From Mesorhizobium terrae (lineage in GTDB: Bacteria > Pseudomonadota > Alphaproteobacteria > Rhizobiales > Rhizobiaceae), in contig NZ_CP044217.1 of NCBI RefSeq assembly GCF_008727715.1, positions 62,001 through 126,000 on the forward strand: a stretch of DNA of 64,000 nt, written 5' to 3'. Under the pieces are notes generated by a model, which made no database searches, was not told where the DNA came from, and was given only the letters and a program-made list of their open reading frames with translations. Each line of letters opens with the position of its first letter. Position 1 is the first letter of the stretch. The translations under genes were made by a program, and so were the position numbers. Of this stretch, positions 35,972 through 45,256 are shown in pieces.

Positions 35972-36721
35972 TCAGCGAGGTTCGATGCGCAGGCTGAGAT
36001 AGGTCGGGTCGAATTCGGCCAACTCGGCGAGAGCGTCGAAATCGTTGATGAAGACCATCCCGCCTTTCCAATCGACAAGGCGGGTCGACCGAAGTTCCTG
36101 CAGTTTGCGGTTGATGTGCACGACGGACAAGCCCAGGAGGTCGCCAAGCTGCGTCTGAGTCAGCGGCAACGCGTATCGATTGTCGGACGCGATGCCCGCA
36201 GCCTCCAGTCGGAGATACAGTTCGCAGAGGAAATGGGCGATCCGCTGTTTAGTCGACAGGCGCCCCATACAGGTTATCCAAGCTCTTTGGACCGCGCCGT
36301 CGATCACCGTCGAGAGCCAAAAAAGACGGCCGAGATGGGGACTCTGTTCGGTGGCGCGGCGGATCGAATCGTATGAAGTGAACCCGACTTCACAGGAATT
36401 GATCGCTGCGACACCGTGATCCATGACCTTGAGAAGATAGGCGTGGAGATCGACAAAGTCCCCTGGCACATGCAGCGCGGTGATCTGGCGACCTCCGTTT
36501 CGCAAATAGTGGCTACGCGCCGCGAACCCGCGCATGACCATGCAGCTTTCCCCTGGCCGCGAATCCTCAGCGATGATTTCCGCACCTGGAACGAAGGCGA
36601 CTTTCCGGAATGGAAGTGAGTTCAGCAGCGTGATTTCCGCCACCGACAATCGATCTCTTTTGCTCAAAGCTCGCACAAACGGCAGCAAATCGGGAGAAAC
36701 AGCCGGTTCAAACTCGTCCAT
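35972..36721 (-). CDS. Crp/Fnr family transcriptional regulator
   Basis: 249 residues: an N-terminal cyclic-nucleotide-type sensing domain (about 30-145) and a C-terminal winged helix with QTQLGDLLGLSVVHINRKLQELR as recognition helix. No FNR-type Cys cluster is seen, so it is not an oxygen-sensing Fe-S protein. An exact EcfG-type promoter ends only 9 bases before the ATG at 36721. Either the mRNA is leaderless or the true start is the downstream GTG at residue 16. It may be a secondary regulator within the stress response. Confidence 0.88.
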   Translation of the reverse strand: MDEFEPAVSPDLLPFVRALSKRDRLSVAEITLLNSLPFRKVAFVPGAEIIAEDSRPGESCMVMRGFAARSHYLRNGGRQITALHVPGDFVDLHAYLLKVMDHGVAAINSCEVGFTSYDSIRRATEQSPHLGRLFWLSTVIDGAVQRAWITCMGRLSTKQRIAHFLCELYLRLEAAGIASDNRYALPLTQTQLGDLLGLSVVHINRKLQELRSTRLVDWKGGMVFINDFDALAELAEFDPTYLSLRIEPR

Positions 36722-36729
36722 CAGGCGCA

Positions 36730-36754
36730 AACGGAAACACGTGCGCTTTGTTCC
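36730..36754 (-). promoter_or_regulatory. EcfG-type general stress promoter (exact match) before the crp-like gene
   Basis: Minus strand GGAAC (36754-36750), 16 bases, CGTT (36733-36730). The expected transcript start, near 36723, is almost at the annotated start codon. Confidence 0.65.
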
Positions 36755-36960
36755 GTCCTCAGGCGAGCCCGCGCTATACGTCTCCTGCAGCGCAGGTTCG
36801 CGCCACCATCGACTTCGGCATGGCAATATCGGAAGTAGGGTCGACCTCGGATAACAACGAATTTGCGAATTTCGAGCGTCTTGTCTTTCTTGTTTCCGGG
36901 CGAGCTAAAATCTCTCGGCGGCTTAAGATTGTTTGGAACCAACAATCCGTGCGGGCGTTC

Positions 36961-37380
36961 ATGGCGGTTAAGGGGGACTTTATTTTGAACGAACAAACTA
37001 TCGCAATCCTCGTCGTGGACGACGAGCCGCTGCTGCGGATATTCGCAGTCGATTTCCTGACCGACGCCGGGTTCATGGTCTACGAGGCCAGCAATGCCGA
37101 CGAGGCATTGGAAGTGCTAGGCTCCCGTCCCGACATCTTCGCCGTCTTCACCGACATTCAAATGCCCGGCACCCTGGACGGAATTGGCCTGGCGCGGCGA
37201 ATCAAGAAAACCTGGCCTGGGATTTTCGTCATCGTCACCTCTGGCCAACAGGTGGCGGAGAGCGGCGAGCTTTCCGACGACGTGCCGTTCCTCACCAAGC
37301 CCTATCTGCCCGAAACGGTAGCCGCCATGATCCGGCAAAAGCTTAGCCCGCAAATTGTCCACGCTCCCGTATCCGAATAG
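36961..37380 (+). CDS. Single-domain response regulator
   Basis: 139 residues, one receiver domain: acidic pocket VVDDEPLL, phosphoacceptor Asp65 in FTDIQMPG, conserved Thr/Ser in VTSGQQ and Lys in FLTKPYLPE. No output domain, so it probably shuttles phosphate, perhaps with the hybrid kinase that starts 203 bases downstream. The start is uncertain: the ATG at 36961 has no ribosome site, while a TTG at 36985 follows AAGGGGG and gives a 131-residue protein. Confidence 0.85.
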   Translation: MAVKGDFILNEQTIAILVVDDEPLLRIFAVDFLTDAGFMVYEASNADEALEVLGSRPDIFAVFTDIQMPGTLDGIGLARRIKKTWPGIFVIVTSGQQVAESGELSDDVPFLTKPYLPETVAAMIRQKLSPQIVHAPVSE

Positions 37381-37583
37381 TCCTTCGCGAGCAAAACGGA
37401 CCCGAGCGAGACGAGATGTGCCATCAGGGGCCGAGGAACTTTTGCGGCGCGTGCAGAAGGTTCTCTGGATGAGCGAGCCGACGCAACGCCCTAGGCATCC
37501 TCGTGCCAGTCTGTCACAACGACAGCGCCCTACCGCCTGCCGTCAGTTTTTCGGCCTTTAACTTCGTTTGTAGCGAGTAGCCT

Positions 37584-40500
37584 ATGATGTCCGTCCGCTC
37601 GACCGATTTCTCCAAACGGACCCTCGGCCTGGACCCGCCAGTCGCGTTGGGTCTGGCGGCTGCTCTGGTTTTTTTCCTGATCAGCGGCGCGGTCGCCTAT
37701 TTCAATCTGCAGACGCTGCGCGAGGGAAACCAAAGCATCACCTATTCGCACGACGTGATCGTCGCTCTCGATGAACTGCTGTCGATGGCGCAGGACGCCG
37801 AAACGGGACAACGCGGCTTTCTGCTCACGAACGACGAACGATATCTAGACCCCTACGAGGCCGCCCTTCGGGCCATTCCGCCAAAGCTCGACGAAATTCA
37901 ACAGCTCACCTTGGATAGTCCGACGCAGCAGGCAAGGGTGGCCCAGCTACGCATGCATGTGGAAGCCAAGCTCGCCGAACTCAAGGAAACGATAGACGTT
38001 CGACGCAGTCAGGGGCTCGAGCCTGCGTTGGCGATCGTCAATTCGGATCGCGGCAAGGCGGAGATGGACGCGATTCGCAGCCAGCTCTCCGCGATGGCGG
38101 ACGAGGTCGAGCGGCTTCGGGCTCAGCGGCTTGCCGACATGGACAGCTCCCAGAAGACCGCCCTCGCTACCAGTTTCCTTTCCGGGCTGCTCGGCATTCT
38201 GCTGACGGGCGCTATCGCGTTGCTGATGCGCCGGGCGACGCTGGGGCGTCGTCGCGAGGAGTGGCTGCAGTCGGGCCAGGTTGGCTTGGCAACAGCCATG
38301 ATGGGCGACCAGCCTGTCGAACGGCTCGGCAACAGCATACTCGAATTCCTGGCGGGTTACGCGGGCGGCGTGGCGGGAGCGCTTTTCGTCGGCGACGGAG
38401 AGGTCTTTCGGCGCACGGCGACCTATGGCGTTCCCGAAGGCGCGAATGTTCTCACGAAGTTCAAGCTCAGGGAGGGTCTCCTGGGGCAAGCCGCGGCGGA
38501 GCGTCGTTCCATCCTCGTCGGCGAGGTTCCGGAAGGCTATCTCGCCTTCGGTTCGGCTCTGGGGCATGACAGACCGCGGCATCTGGCACTTCTTCCAGCA
38601 GGCGTCGACGACACCGTCAACTCGGTCGTCGAACTCGGTTTCCTTCGTCCCGCCGACGAGAGAGTGAACGCGCTGCTAGAGGCTGCGTCCGGAGCCATCG
38701 GCCTTGCGGTCCGGTCGGCCAAGTATCGGGATGAGCTCCAGAACCTGCTTGAGGAAACGCAACGCCAGTCCGAGGAGCTGCAGACGCAGAGCGAAGAACT
38801 GCGCGTCTCCAATGAGGAACTGGAAGAACAGGGTCGGGCGCTCAAAGATTCGCAGGCCCGGCTTGAGCAGCAGCAGGTCGAATTGGAGCAGACGAACTCG
38901 CAGCTCGAGGAGCAGGCGCAGCAGCTGGAAACACAACGCGACCATCTGGAGCGGGTGAACGCCTCGGTTCAGCTGAAGGCGCGCGAGCTTGAACAGGCCA
39001 GCCGTTATAAGTCGGACTTCCTAGCGAACATGTCGCACGAGCTTCGAACGCCGCTCAATTCGTCCCTCATTCTCGCTAAGCTCCTTGCCGACAACCCCGA
39101 CGACAACCTCACCGCCGAGCAGGTCAAATACGCGCAGACGATTCAGTCCTCCGGCAACGACCTGCTGAACCTGATCAACGACATTCTCGACCTTTCCAAG
39201 ATTGAGGCCGGCCACGTCGAGATCCGGCCGGAGCCGGTCGCGGTCGAGCGGCTGGCCGACAATCTCAGGCAGCTCTTTCAGCCTGTCGCCGCCGACAGGG
39301 CGTTGGAATTCCGGATAGACGTCTCGAAGGAAACTCCGCCGACTATCGAAACGGACCCCCAACGCCTCGAACAGGTTCTCAAGAACCTGTTGTCGAACGC
39401 CTTCAAGTTCACTGAAGCCGGAGAGGTGAAACTGTCGATCGGCCGAGGCGCCGACGGCCGGATCGCCTTCGCGGTGTCCGACACGGGCGTCGGCATCGCC
39501 AAGGAACAGCAGCTACTGGTCTTCGAGGCGTTCCACCAGGCCGACGGCACGATCAGCCGCAGATACGGCGGCACCGGACTGGGCCTCTCGATCTCACGGC
39601 AGCTCGTCCGACTTCTGGGCGGCACGATCGACCTGGTAAGCCAGCCGGGCCGGGGCAGCACGTTCACCGTCCTCGTCCCCGCGGTTTACGACCCATCCAA
39701 GATTCCGTCGCGTGAGTTTCAAGCCTCTGGGATGGTCGGGGAGACCTCGCACGGAGAACAGCCGCGCGTTGCACCGATCATGCCTTCCCACAAGCTGGAT
39801 GACGACCGAGGCTCGCCCCCAGACGAAAGACGCATTCTGCTCGTTGTCGAGGATGACGACACTTTCGCGGCCATCCTTCGCGATCTGTCGCGCGAAATGG
39901 GTTTCCGGTCCCTGGTTGCCGCGACGGCGGAAGAGGCTTTGGACCTTGCCAAGGCATTCATGCCTAGTGCGATCGTTCTCGATGTCGGCCTGCCTGACGA
40001 GTCGGGGCTTTCAGTGCTCGACCGACTGAAGCGCGATGTCAAGACACGTCATATTCCTATTCATGTCGTCTCCGCCGACGACCATGCCGAGACGGCGTTT
40101 TCGCTGGGCGCTGTCGGATACGAGATCAAGCCGGTCAAGCGCGAACAGCTGGTCGATGTCTTGCAGAAGCTGGAGGCCCGGCTGTCGCAGCGCATGCACC
40201 GGGTCCTCATCGTCGAGGACGACCAAGTGCAGCGAGAGGCAGTTGCGAAACTGCTGTCGTCCCACGACGTCGAAACAGTAACCGCCGGCACCGCCGCGGA
40301 GTGCCTCGAGCTGCTCCAGGGGGAAACGTTCGACTGCATGGTGCTCGACCTGTCCCTGCCGGACGCGTCGGGCTATTCGTTGCTCGAGACGCTCAGTCAG
40401 GAAAGCGCCTACTCTTTTCCGCCCGTGATCGTCTATACGGGCCGGGAGCTTGCCCTTGACGACGAGCAGCGCCTGCGTCGGTATTCGAAATCGATCATCA

Positions 40501-41015
40501 TCAAGGGGGCGAAATCGCCCGAGCGGCTCCTCGACGAAGTCAGCCTGTTCCTCCACCAGGTGATATCCGAACTGCCCGACGAACAGCAGAGGATGATCCG
40601 CAAGGCACGGCACAGGGACGCGCTGCTGGAGGGACGACGCATTCTGGTTGTCGAAGACGACGTCCGCAACGTCTACGCCCTGACCAACATTCTAGAGCCG
40701 CGGGGCGCGATCGTCGAGATCGCCCGCAACGGGAAAGAAGCCCTGAACGCTCTCGAGAAGGCTCGAAGCAACCCTGAGGCAGCCATCGAGCTTGTCCTCA
40801 TGGACGTGATGATGCCCGTGATGGACGGGCTGACGGCTACGAGCGAAATCCGCAAAAACCCCGATTGGAAGAAACTGCCGATCATCGCCCTGACCGCCAA
40901 GGCGATGCCCGACGACCAGAAGCGATGCATCGACGCCGGCGCAAACGACTACATGGCCAAGCCGCTCGACGTCGAGAAACTGCTGTCCCTCGTACGCGTC
41001 TGGATGCCGAAGTGA
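37584..41015 (+). CDS. CHASE3 hybrid sensor histidine kinase with GAF and three receiver domains
   Basis: 1143 residues. Order: N-terminal helix (about 15-35), periplasmic CHASE3 region with the DAETGQRGFLLT signature, second helix (about 195-215), GAF domain (about 230-380), a long Glu/Gln-rich coiled coil (about 385-470), the dimerisation domain with His485 in MSHELRTPLN, an ATPase domain, then receivers with Asp800, Asp922 and Asp1074. Its TGA overlaps the GTG of cheR. The tandem receivers suggest a multi-step relay or a phosphate sink. Confidence 0.92.
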   Translation: MMSVRSTDFSKRTLGLDPPVALGLAAALVFFLISGAVAYFNLQTLREGNQSITYSHDVIVALDELLSMAQDAETGQRGFLLTNDERYLDPYEAALRAIPPKLDEIQQLTLDSPTQQARVAQLRMHVEAKLAELKETIDVRRSQGLEPALAIVNSDRGKAEMDAIRSQLSAMADEVERLRAQRLADMDSSQKTALATSFLSGLLGILLTGAIALLMRRATLGRRREEWLQSGQVGLATAMMGDQPVERLGNSILEFLAGYAGGVAGALFVGDGEVFRRTATYGVPEGANVLTKFKLREGLLGQAAAERRSILVGEVPEGYLAFGSALGHDRPRHLALLPAGVDDTVNSVVELGFLRPADERVNALLEAASGAIGLAVRSAKYRDELQNLLEETQRQSEELQTQSEELRVSNEELEEQGRALKDSQARLEQQQVELEQTNSQLEEQAQQLETQRDHLERVNASVQLKARELEQASRYKSDFLANMSHELRTPLNSSLILAKLLADNPDDNLTAEQVKYAQTIQSSGNDLLNLINDILDLSKIEAGHVEIRPEPVAVERLADNLRQLFQPVAADRALEFRIDVSKETPPTIETDPQRLEQVLKNLLSNAFKFTEAGEVKLSIGRGADGRIAFAVSDTGVGIAKEQQLLVFEAFHQADGTISRRYGGTGLGLSISRQLVRLLGGTIDLVSQPGRGSTFTVLVPAVYDPSKIPSREFQASGMVGETSHGEQPRVAPIMPSHKLDDDRGSPPDERRILLVVEDDDTFAAILRDLSREMGFRSLVAATAEEALDLAKAFMPSAIVLDVGLPDESGLSVLDRLKRDVKTRHIPIHVVSADDHAETAFSLGAVGYEIKPVKREQLVDVLQKLEARLSQRMHRVLIVEDDQVQREAVAKLLSSHDVETVTAGTAAECLELLQGETFDCMVLDLSLPDASGYSLLETLSQESAYSFPPVIVYTGRELALDDEQRLRRYSKSIIIKGAKSPERLLDEVSLFLHQVISELPDEQQRMIRKARHRDALLEGRRILVVEDDVRNVYALTNILEPRGAIVEIARNGKEALNALEKARSNPEAAIELVLMDVMMPVMDGLTATSEIRKNPDWKKLPIIALTAKAMPDDQKRCIDAGANDYMAKPLDVEKLLSLVRVWMPK

Positions 41016-41851
41016 CGGAAACCCATTCAGCCGAAAAGGTCGAGGATATCGAGATCCGGCTTCTGCTGGAGGCGCTTTACATCACGTACCACTACGATTT
41101 CCGCAACTATTCCATGGCATCGATCAAGCGGCGGCTGCGTCAGGCGCGCGAGCAGCTGGGATTTGCGAACTTCTCCGCATTGCAGGAACGCGTGATGCAC
41201 GAGCCGGAGATGCTGCCGCGGCTTCTGCGCTACCTGACGGTTCAGGTCAGCGAGATGTTTCGCGATCCGAGCTATTTCTGCGCCTTGCGCGAAAAGGTCG
41301 TCCCGCACCTGAAGACCTATCCCTCGCTCAAGGTCTGGATCGCCGGATGCAGCGGCGGCGAAGAGCTGTACTCGCTCGTCATCCTTTTCCGTGAGGAGGG
41401 ACTGGAAGAGCGAACCATCTTCTACGCCACCGACATAAATCAGGAGGCGCTGCACGCCGCGGAGAGGGGGATCTTCGCGCTCGACCGCGTCCGGCTGTTC
41501 ACGGAGAACCACCGCAAGTCCGGCGGCAGGTCGTCTCTGTCCGACTACTATCAGGCCGCCTACGGCAGGGTATCTTTCGACAAGAGCCTGCGTCGGAACG
41601 TGGTTTTTTCCGACCACAGCCTGGTGACGGACGCCGTCTTTGCCGAAATGCACCTGATATCCTGTCGCAACGTCCTCATCTATTTTAACCGGGACCTGCA
41701 GGACCGTGCGGTCGGCCTGTTCAAGGACTCTCTCGCCCGCAAGGGGTTCTTGGGGCTTGGGGCCAAGGAGAGTCTGCGCTTCTCGCAATACGCCGGATCC
41801 TTCGACGAGTTCGTTCGGGAAGAGAAAATCTATCAGAAGCGGGGCGCATGA
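41012..41851 (+). CDS. CheR-type protein-glutamate methyltransferase
   Basis: 279 residues. The N-terminal helical domain (FRNYSMASIKRRLRQA) and the SAM site (VWIAGCSGGEELYSLV, where GCSGGEE stands for the usual GCSTGEE) identify CheR, followed by YATDINQEAL and ISCRNVLIYF. The start is GTG at 41012, overlapping the kinase stop. There are no receptors, CheA or CheW nearby, so it probably modifies the kinase or a sensor and does not serve motility. Confidence 0.92.
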   Translation: MTETHSAEKVEDIEIRLLLEALYITYHYDFRNYSMASIKRRLRQAREQLGFANFSALQERVMHEPEMLPRLLRYLTVQVSEMFRDPSYFCALREKVVPHLKTYPSLKVWIAGCSGGEELYSLVILFREEGLEERTIFYATDINQEALHAAERGIFALDRVRLFTENHRKSGGRSSLSDYYQAAYGRVSFDKSLRRNVVFSDHSLVTDAVFAEMHLISCRNVLIYFNRDLQDRAVGLFKDSLARKGFLGLGAKESLRFSQYAGSFDEFVREEKIYQKRGA

Positions 41852-42414
41852 TGACGGCTCAAGCCGAGGCAGTGGTGATCGGTGCGTCCGCGGGAGCGCT
41901 GGAAGCGCTTTCCGCCATCCTTCCCGCGCTTTCTACGGAGTTCAGGCTCCCCGTCATGGTGGTCGTACACGTGCCTTCCGACAGGCGAAGCGTCCTGGCG
42001 GAGCTGTTTAGGGCGAAATGTAAGGTTCAGGTCCGGGAGGCGGACGACAAGGAGCCGATCGTCGGAGGGACGGTATATTTCGCCCCGGCGGACTATCATC
42101 TTCTTGTCGAGCCGGACAAAAGCCTGTCGCTTTCAAGCGACGAGCCTGTGCTCTTCTCCCGGCCTTCGATAGACGTCCTGTTCGAAAGCGCGGCCGATGC
42201 TTACGGCCCGGCGCTGATCGCGATCGTCCTCACAGGGGCCAACGAGGACGGCGCGAAGGGTATGCGGGCCGTCCTCGAACTGGGCGGCGTGGCGCTGGTT
42301 CAGCGTCCGGACCATGCTTTCGCACGCGCAATGCCTGAAGCGGCAATCCGTCTGTGTCCCGGGGCCCAAGTGATGGCTCTCGCGGAAATCGCCGCGCACT
42401 TGCAGAAGGTTTGA
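41848..42414 (+). CDS. CheB-type methylesterase domain protein without receiver domain
   Basis: 188 residues: the catalytic methylesterase domain only. The Ser-His-Asp triad is visible in VIGASAGALEAL, VVVHVPSDRRS and LTGANEDGAKGM. Canonical CheB has an N-terminal receiver; its absence means activity must be controlled by partners, perhaps the receivers of the adjacent kinases. It overlaps cheR (ATGATGA junction). Confidence 0.92.
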   Translation: MMTAQAEAVVIGASAGALEALSAILPALSTEFRLPVMVVVHVPSDRRSVLAELFRAKCKVQVREADDKEPIVGGTVYFAPADYHLLVEPDKSLSLSSDEPVLFSRPSIDVLFESAADAYGPALIAIVLTGANEDGAKGMRAVLELGGVALVQRPDHAFARAMPEAAIRLCPGAQVMALAEIAAHLQKV

Positions 42415-42422
42415 GATCGATC

Positions 42423-43550
42423 ATGCCACCCGTTCACTTTCTTCTGGTCGACGATCTGGAGGAAAATCTCCTTTCCCTCGAAGCTTTGTTGCGTCGCGAG
42501 AACCTTGTTTTGCTGAAGGCGCGTTCAGGAGACGAAGCGCTTGAACTTCTTCTTCGCCACGACGTCGCTCTGGCACTCGTCGACGTGCAGATGCCCGGCC
42601 TCAACGGTTTCGAACTGGCCGAACTGATGCGCGGCAATGAACGAACCAGGCATATCCCGATCATTTTTGTGACGGCGGGAACGGCCGACGGCCAGCGGCG
42701 TTTTCGCGGCTACGAGGCCGGCGCGGTGGACTTCATCCAAAAGCCGATCGAGACGGACATTCTGCGGAGCAAGGCGGACGTGTTCTTCCAGCTTTATCGC
42801 CAGCGCCAGCAGATCGCCGCGCAACGGGACGAGCTGGAAGCGCAAGCCGAAGCGCTCAAGGAAGCTGGCCGCCGCAAGGACGAATTCCTGCTGACGCTCA
42901 CGCATGACCTGACCTTGCACAAGGATGCCAGGGCGCAGCAGGACGTGCTGCTGCGCGAGATCAACCACCGCATCAAGAATCTGTTCAGCCTTACGTCCGG
43001 ACTGATCTCCCTCAGCGCGAAGAACGCTCGCAGCGTCGAAGAGCTCTCGGCCGACCTGAGATCACGGCTGAAGGCTTTGGCGGATGCCCACGCCCTTACT
43101 CTTCCGGATTTGCGACAGAACCAGCTCGCGGGATCTTCCACGACCGTCGCGGCTTTGCTGGAAGCGATCCTTTCGCCGCACGAGTTCGAGCAGGCGCCGC
43201 GCATAACCATCACCGGTTCGGATGCCGCGCTGTCGGGGAAAGCGCTGACGTCTTTTGCCCTGCTGGTTCACGAATTGGCCACCAACGCGGCGAAATACGG
43301 CGCGCTCTCTACGCCAGAAGGTCGGTTGGCGGTTGAAATTTCGGTGACGAGGGATGAGACCTTACGCGTCTGCTGGGAGGAGCAGGCAGCTGCTCATGCG
43401 ATAGTCAATCAGGACCGGGATCGGGAGGGTTTTGGCACCGCTCTCGAGAAAGCAGTACTGGTGGGACTTGACGGTTCCATCTCCAGGGACTGGAGAGAGG
43501 AAGGGCTGTCGCTGACGATCGAAATGCCCTTGGCGCGCCTGGTGCCGTAG
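42423..43550 (+). CDS. Receiver-HWE histidine kinase
   Basis: 375 residues. An N-terminal receiver (Asp54 in LVDVQMPG, Lys in FIQKPIE) is joined by a coiled coil (QQIAAQRDELEAQAEALKEA) to an HWE-type kinase core with LREINHRIKNLFSL (His182), HELATNAAKYGALS and an ATPase end. It reverses the usual order and so can receive phosphate from the hybrid kinase and start a new relay. It sits 8 bases after cheB. The kinase class fits signalling to the PhyR/EcfG system, which is inference. Confidence 0.9.
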   Translation: MPPVHFLLVDDLEENLLSLEALLRRENLVLLKARSGDEALELLLRHDVALALVDVQMPGLNGFELAELMRGNERTRHIPIIFVTAGTADGQRRFRGYEAGAVDFIQKPIETDILRSKADVFFQLYRQRQQIAAQRDELEAQAEALKEAGRRKDEFLLTLTHDLTLHKDARAQQDVLLREINHRIKNLFSLTSGLISLSAKNARSVEELSADLRSRLKALADAHALTLPDLRQNQLAGSSTTVAALLEAILSPHEFEQAPRITITGSDAALSGKALTSFALLVHELATNAAKYGALSTPEGRLAVEISVTRDETLRVCWEEQAAAHAIVNQDRDREGFGTALEKAVLVGLDGSISRDWREEGLSLTIEMPLARLVP

Positions 43551-43760
43551 TGTCGGCCGCGGGAGCGCTTCGAACGTGACACGGCAAATCTAGCCGGGCC
43601 TCGGGACCAAACACTAGAATCGGTCCGTCGATAGTGTCTCCTTGGAGCTCGAAGGCATCGGACATCGCCGACTTGGTGTACGAGGGCGATCGGCGAGTTG
43701 ACACGGAACCAAGTTCTCGTCGAGCAACTTAATGGCGATAGCCAACGTCCGGAGAGGTTG

Positions 43761-44752
43761 ATGAAAATTGCGAGCGCGGAGTTGTGGACCGTTGTCCGTT
43801 CTGCGGTTGCGGCATTTTTCGACGACGGCGCTCTCAGTCATTCGGCGTCTATGGCTTTTTACGCCGCGACATCACTCGCTCCATCCTCCTGATTGTGCTC
43901 GGCGTCGCTAGCTTTGCCACGGGAAGAGACGCTGCCGAGATCGCGATATCTGCCCAACTGACGGGCCTGCTCGGTCCTCAAGGATCCGATCTTTTGAAAA
44001 CGACAGTCGAGAACGCGTCCGGGCACAAGGGATTTATGGCTTCCGTCGTCGCCGTGGTCACCTTGCTCGTCGGCGCATCCGGGGTGTTCGGAGAAATGCA
44101 ATCCACGCTCAACCTCATGTGGAAAGTCCCACCGCGAAGAACGTCCCTGTTGAGCCTAGCGCGGACCCGCGCAGCGAGCCTTGGGCTGGTCGCATCGCTC
44201 GGCTTCCTGCTGTTGGTCTCGCTGGCTGCCAGCGCTGCGGTCTCGGCCTTGGGCGGCATGATGACATCCCGACTGCCCTTCGGAGAATTTCTGCTGTCGG
44301 TCGCGAACACATTGGTCTCGCTCGTCCTGGTCGCTCTGCTTTTCGGCGCGATCTTCAAGATTCTCCCGGATCGCGCGCTATCGTGGCGCGACGTACGCTT
44401 CGGCGCGGCCGTCACCGCGATTCTTTTCACCGTCGGCAAATCCCTGATCGGTTGGTACCTGGGAACCAGCGCGATAGCCTCGTCCTACGGCGCCGCAGGA
44501 AGCCTCATCGTCCTCTTGCTATGGGTATTCTATTCCTCCGCGATATTCCTGTTCGGTGCAGAGATCACGCGCGCTGTCGCCGTCCGGTTCAGAAACCATC
44601 GCGATTTGACGCCCATTGCGACGGGAAAAATATCTTTGGACATTTCCGGCACGAAGGACTCGGCTGTGCGCCCGCTCGGTGCCATCGCGTTGATTGCAGG
44701 AATTTCATCAATTGTAACTTTGGCCTTCCTCCCTCGGCGTCAGCGACACTGA
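43761..44752 (+). pseudogene. YihY/BrkB family protein, second copy, frameshifted
   Basis: A close paralogue of the gene at 2043-3035. It begins MKIASAELWTVVRSAVAAFF with GGAGAGG upstream, but after SLAP the frame breaks. The intact copy has CGCTCCCATC; here it is CGCTCCATC (43878-43886), one C short, giving a stop at 43890-43892. The remaining 290 residues (ILLIVLGVASFATGRDAAEI onward) continue in the next frame to 44752. The length plus one base equals the intact gene exactly (330 residues). It is either a recent null allele or a base-calling error. Confidence 0.88.
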
Positions 44753-45256
44753 AGCGGCTCACTTGGGGAAGACCGGACCGTGGATGGAATATGTCCCGCT
44801 CCACGAATTGTCCTGATATCAGGCGCGCAAACCCGCTCATGGCTATGGCACCCCGTAGCCAGCGTGTGTCGGCTCCGATGCGGAGAGCCTGTTTGGGGAT
44901 ACGTTTGCTTCGCGTCTGAACGGTATCGATGGCTCAGCGCCGGCCGCTTGTGAAGCGCGGGAGTCAAGCAAAGATCAGCGATTGACGCCGCCACCGATCC
45001 CGCCGTTGTCGACCAAGGTCAAGCAGACCAACTTTCGCCGCGTGGAACGAAAATCGATGCTGGTCGTTTTGGGCTCGCTCCCTTGCCAGATTCCCTCCCG
45101 GCAAGTTGAGCAAAGCCCGCCCGGCAATCACCGCCTTGGGCGGGCTTTTGATTCTGGAAATCATGGGAGCGTTTATTCCGGGCTGGAAGGCCTTTGGCGC
45201 GGATGTGTGTCCGACGCGAAGGAAGATGAGGTTTTCATGTGGGCGGACGACGCTCA
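44753..45256. other. Gene-free stretch with a terminator
   Basis: No gene seen between the convergent BrkB pseudogene and the FAD oxidoreductase. The only clear element is the hairpin at 45112-45149. Confidence 0.5.
45112..45149. terminator. Bidirectional-type terminator hairpin
   Basis: AAAGCCCGCCC (45112-45122) pairs perfectly with GGGCGGGCTTT (45138-45148), with TTTT on the plus side and TTT on the minus side. It lies between convergent genes and could end both transcripts. Confidence 0.7.
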
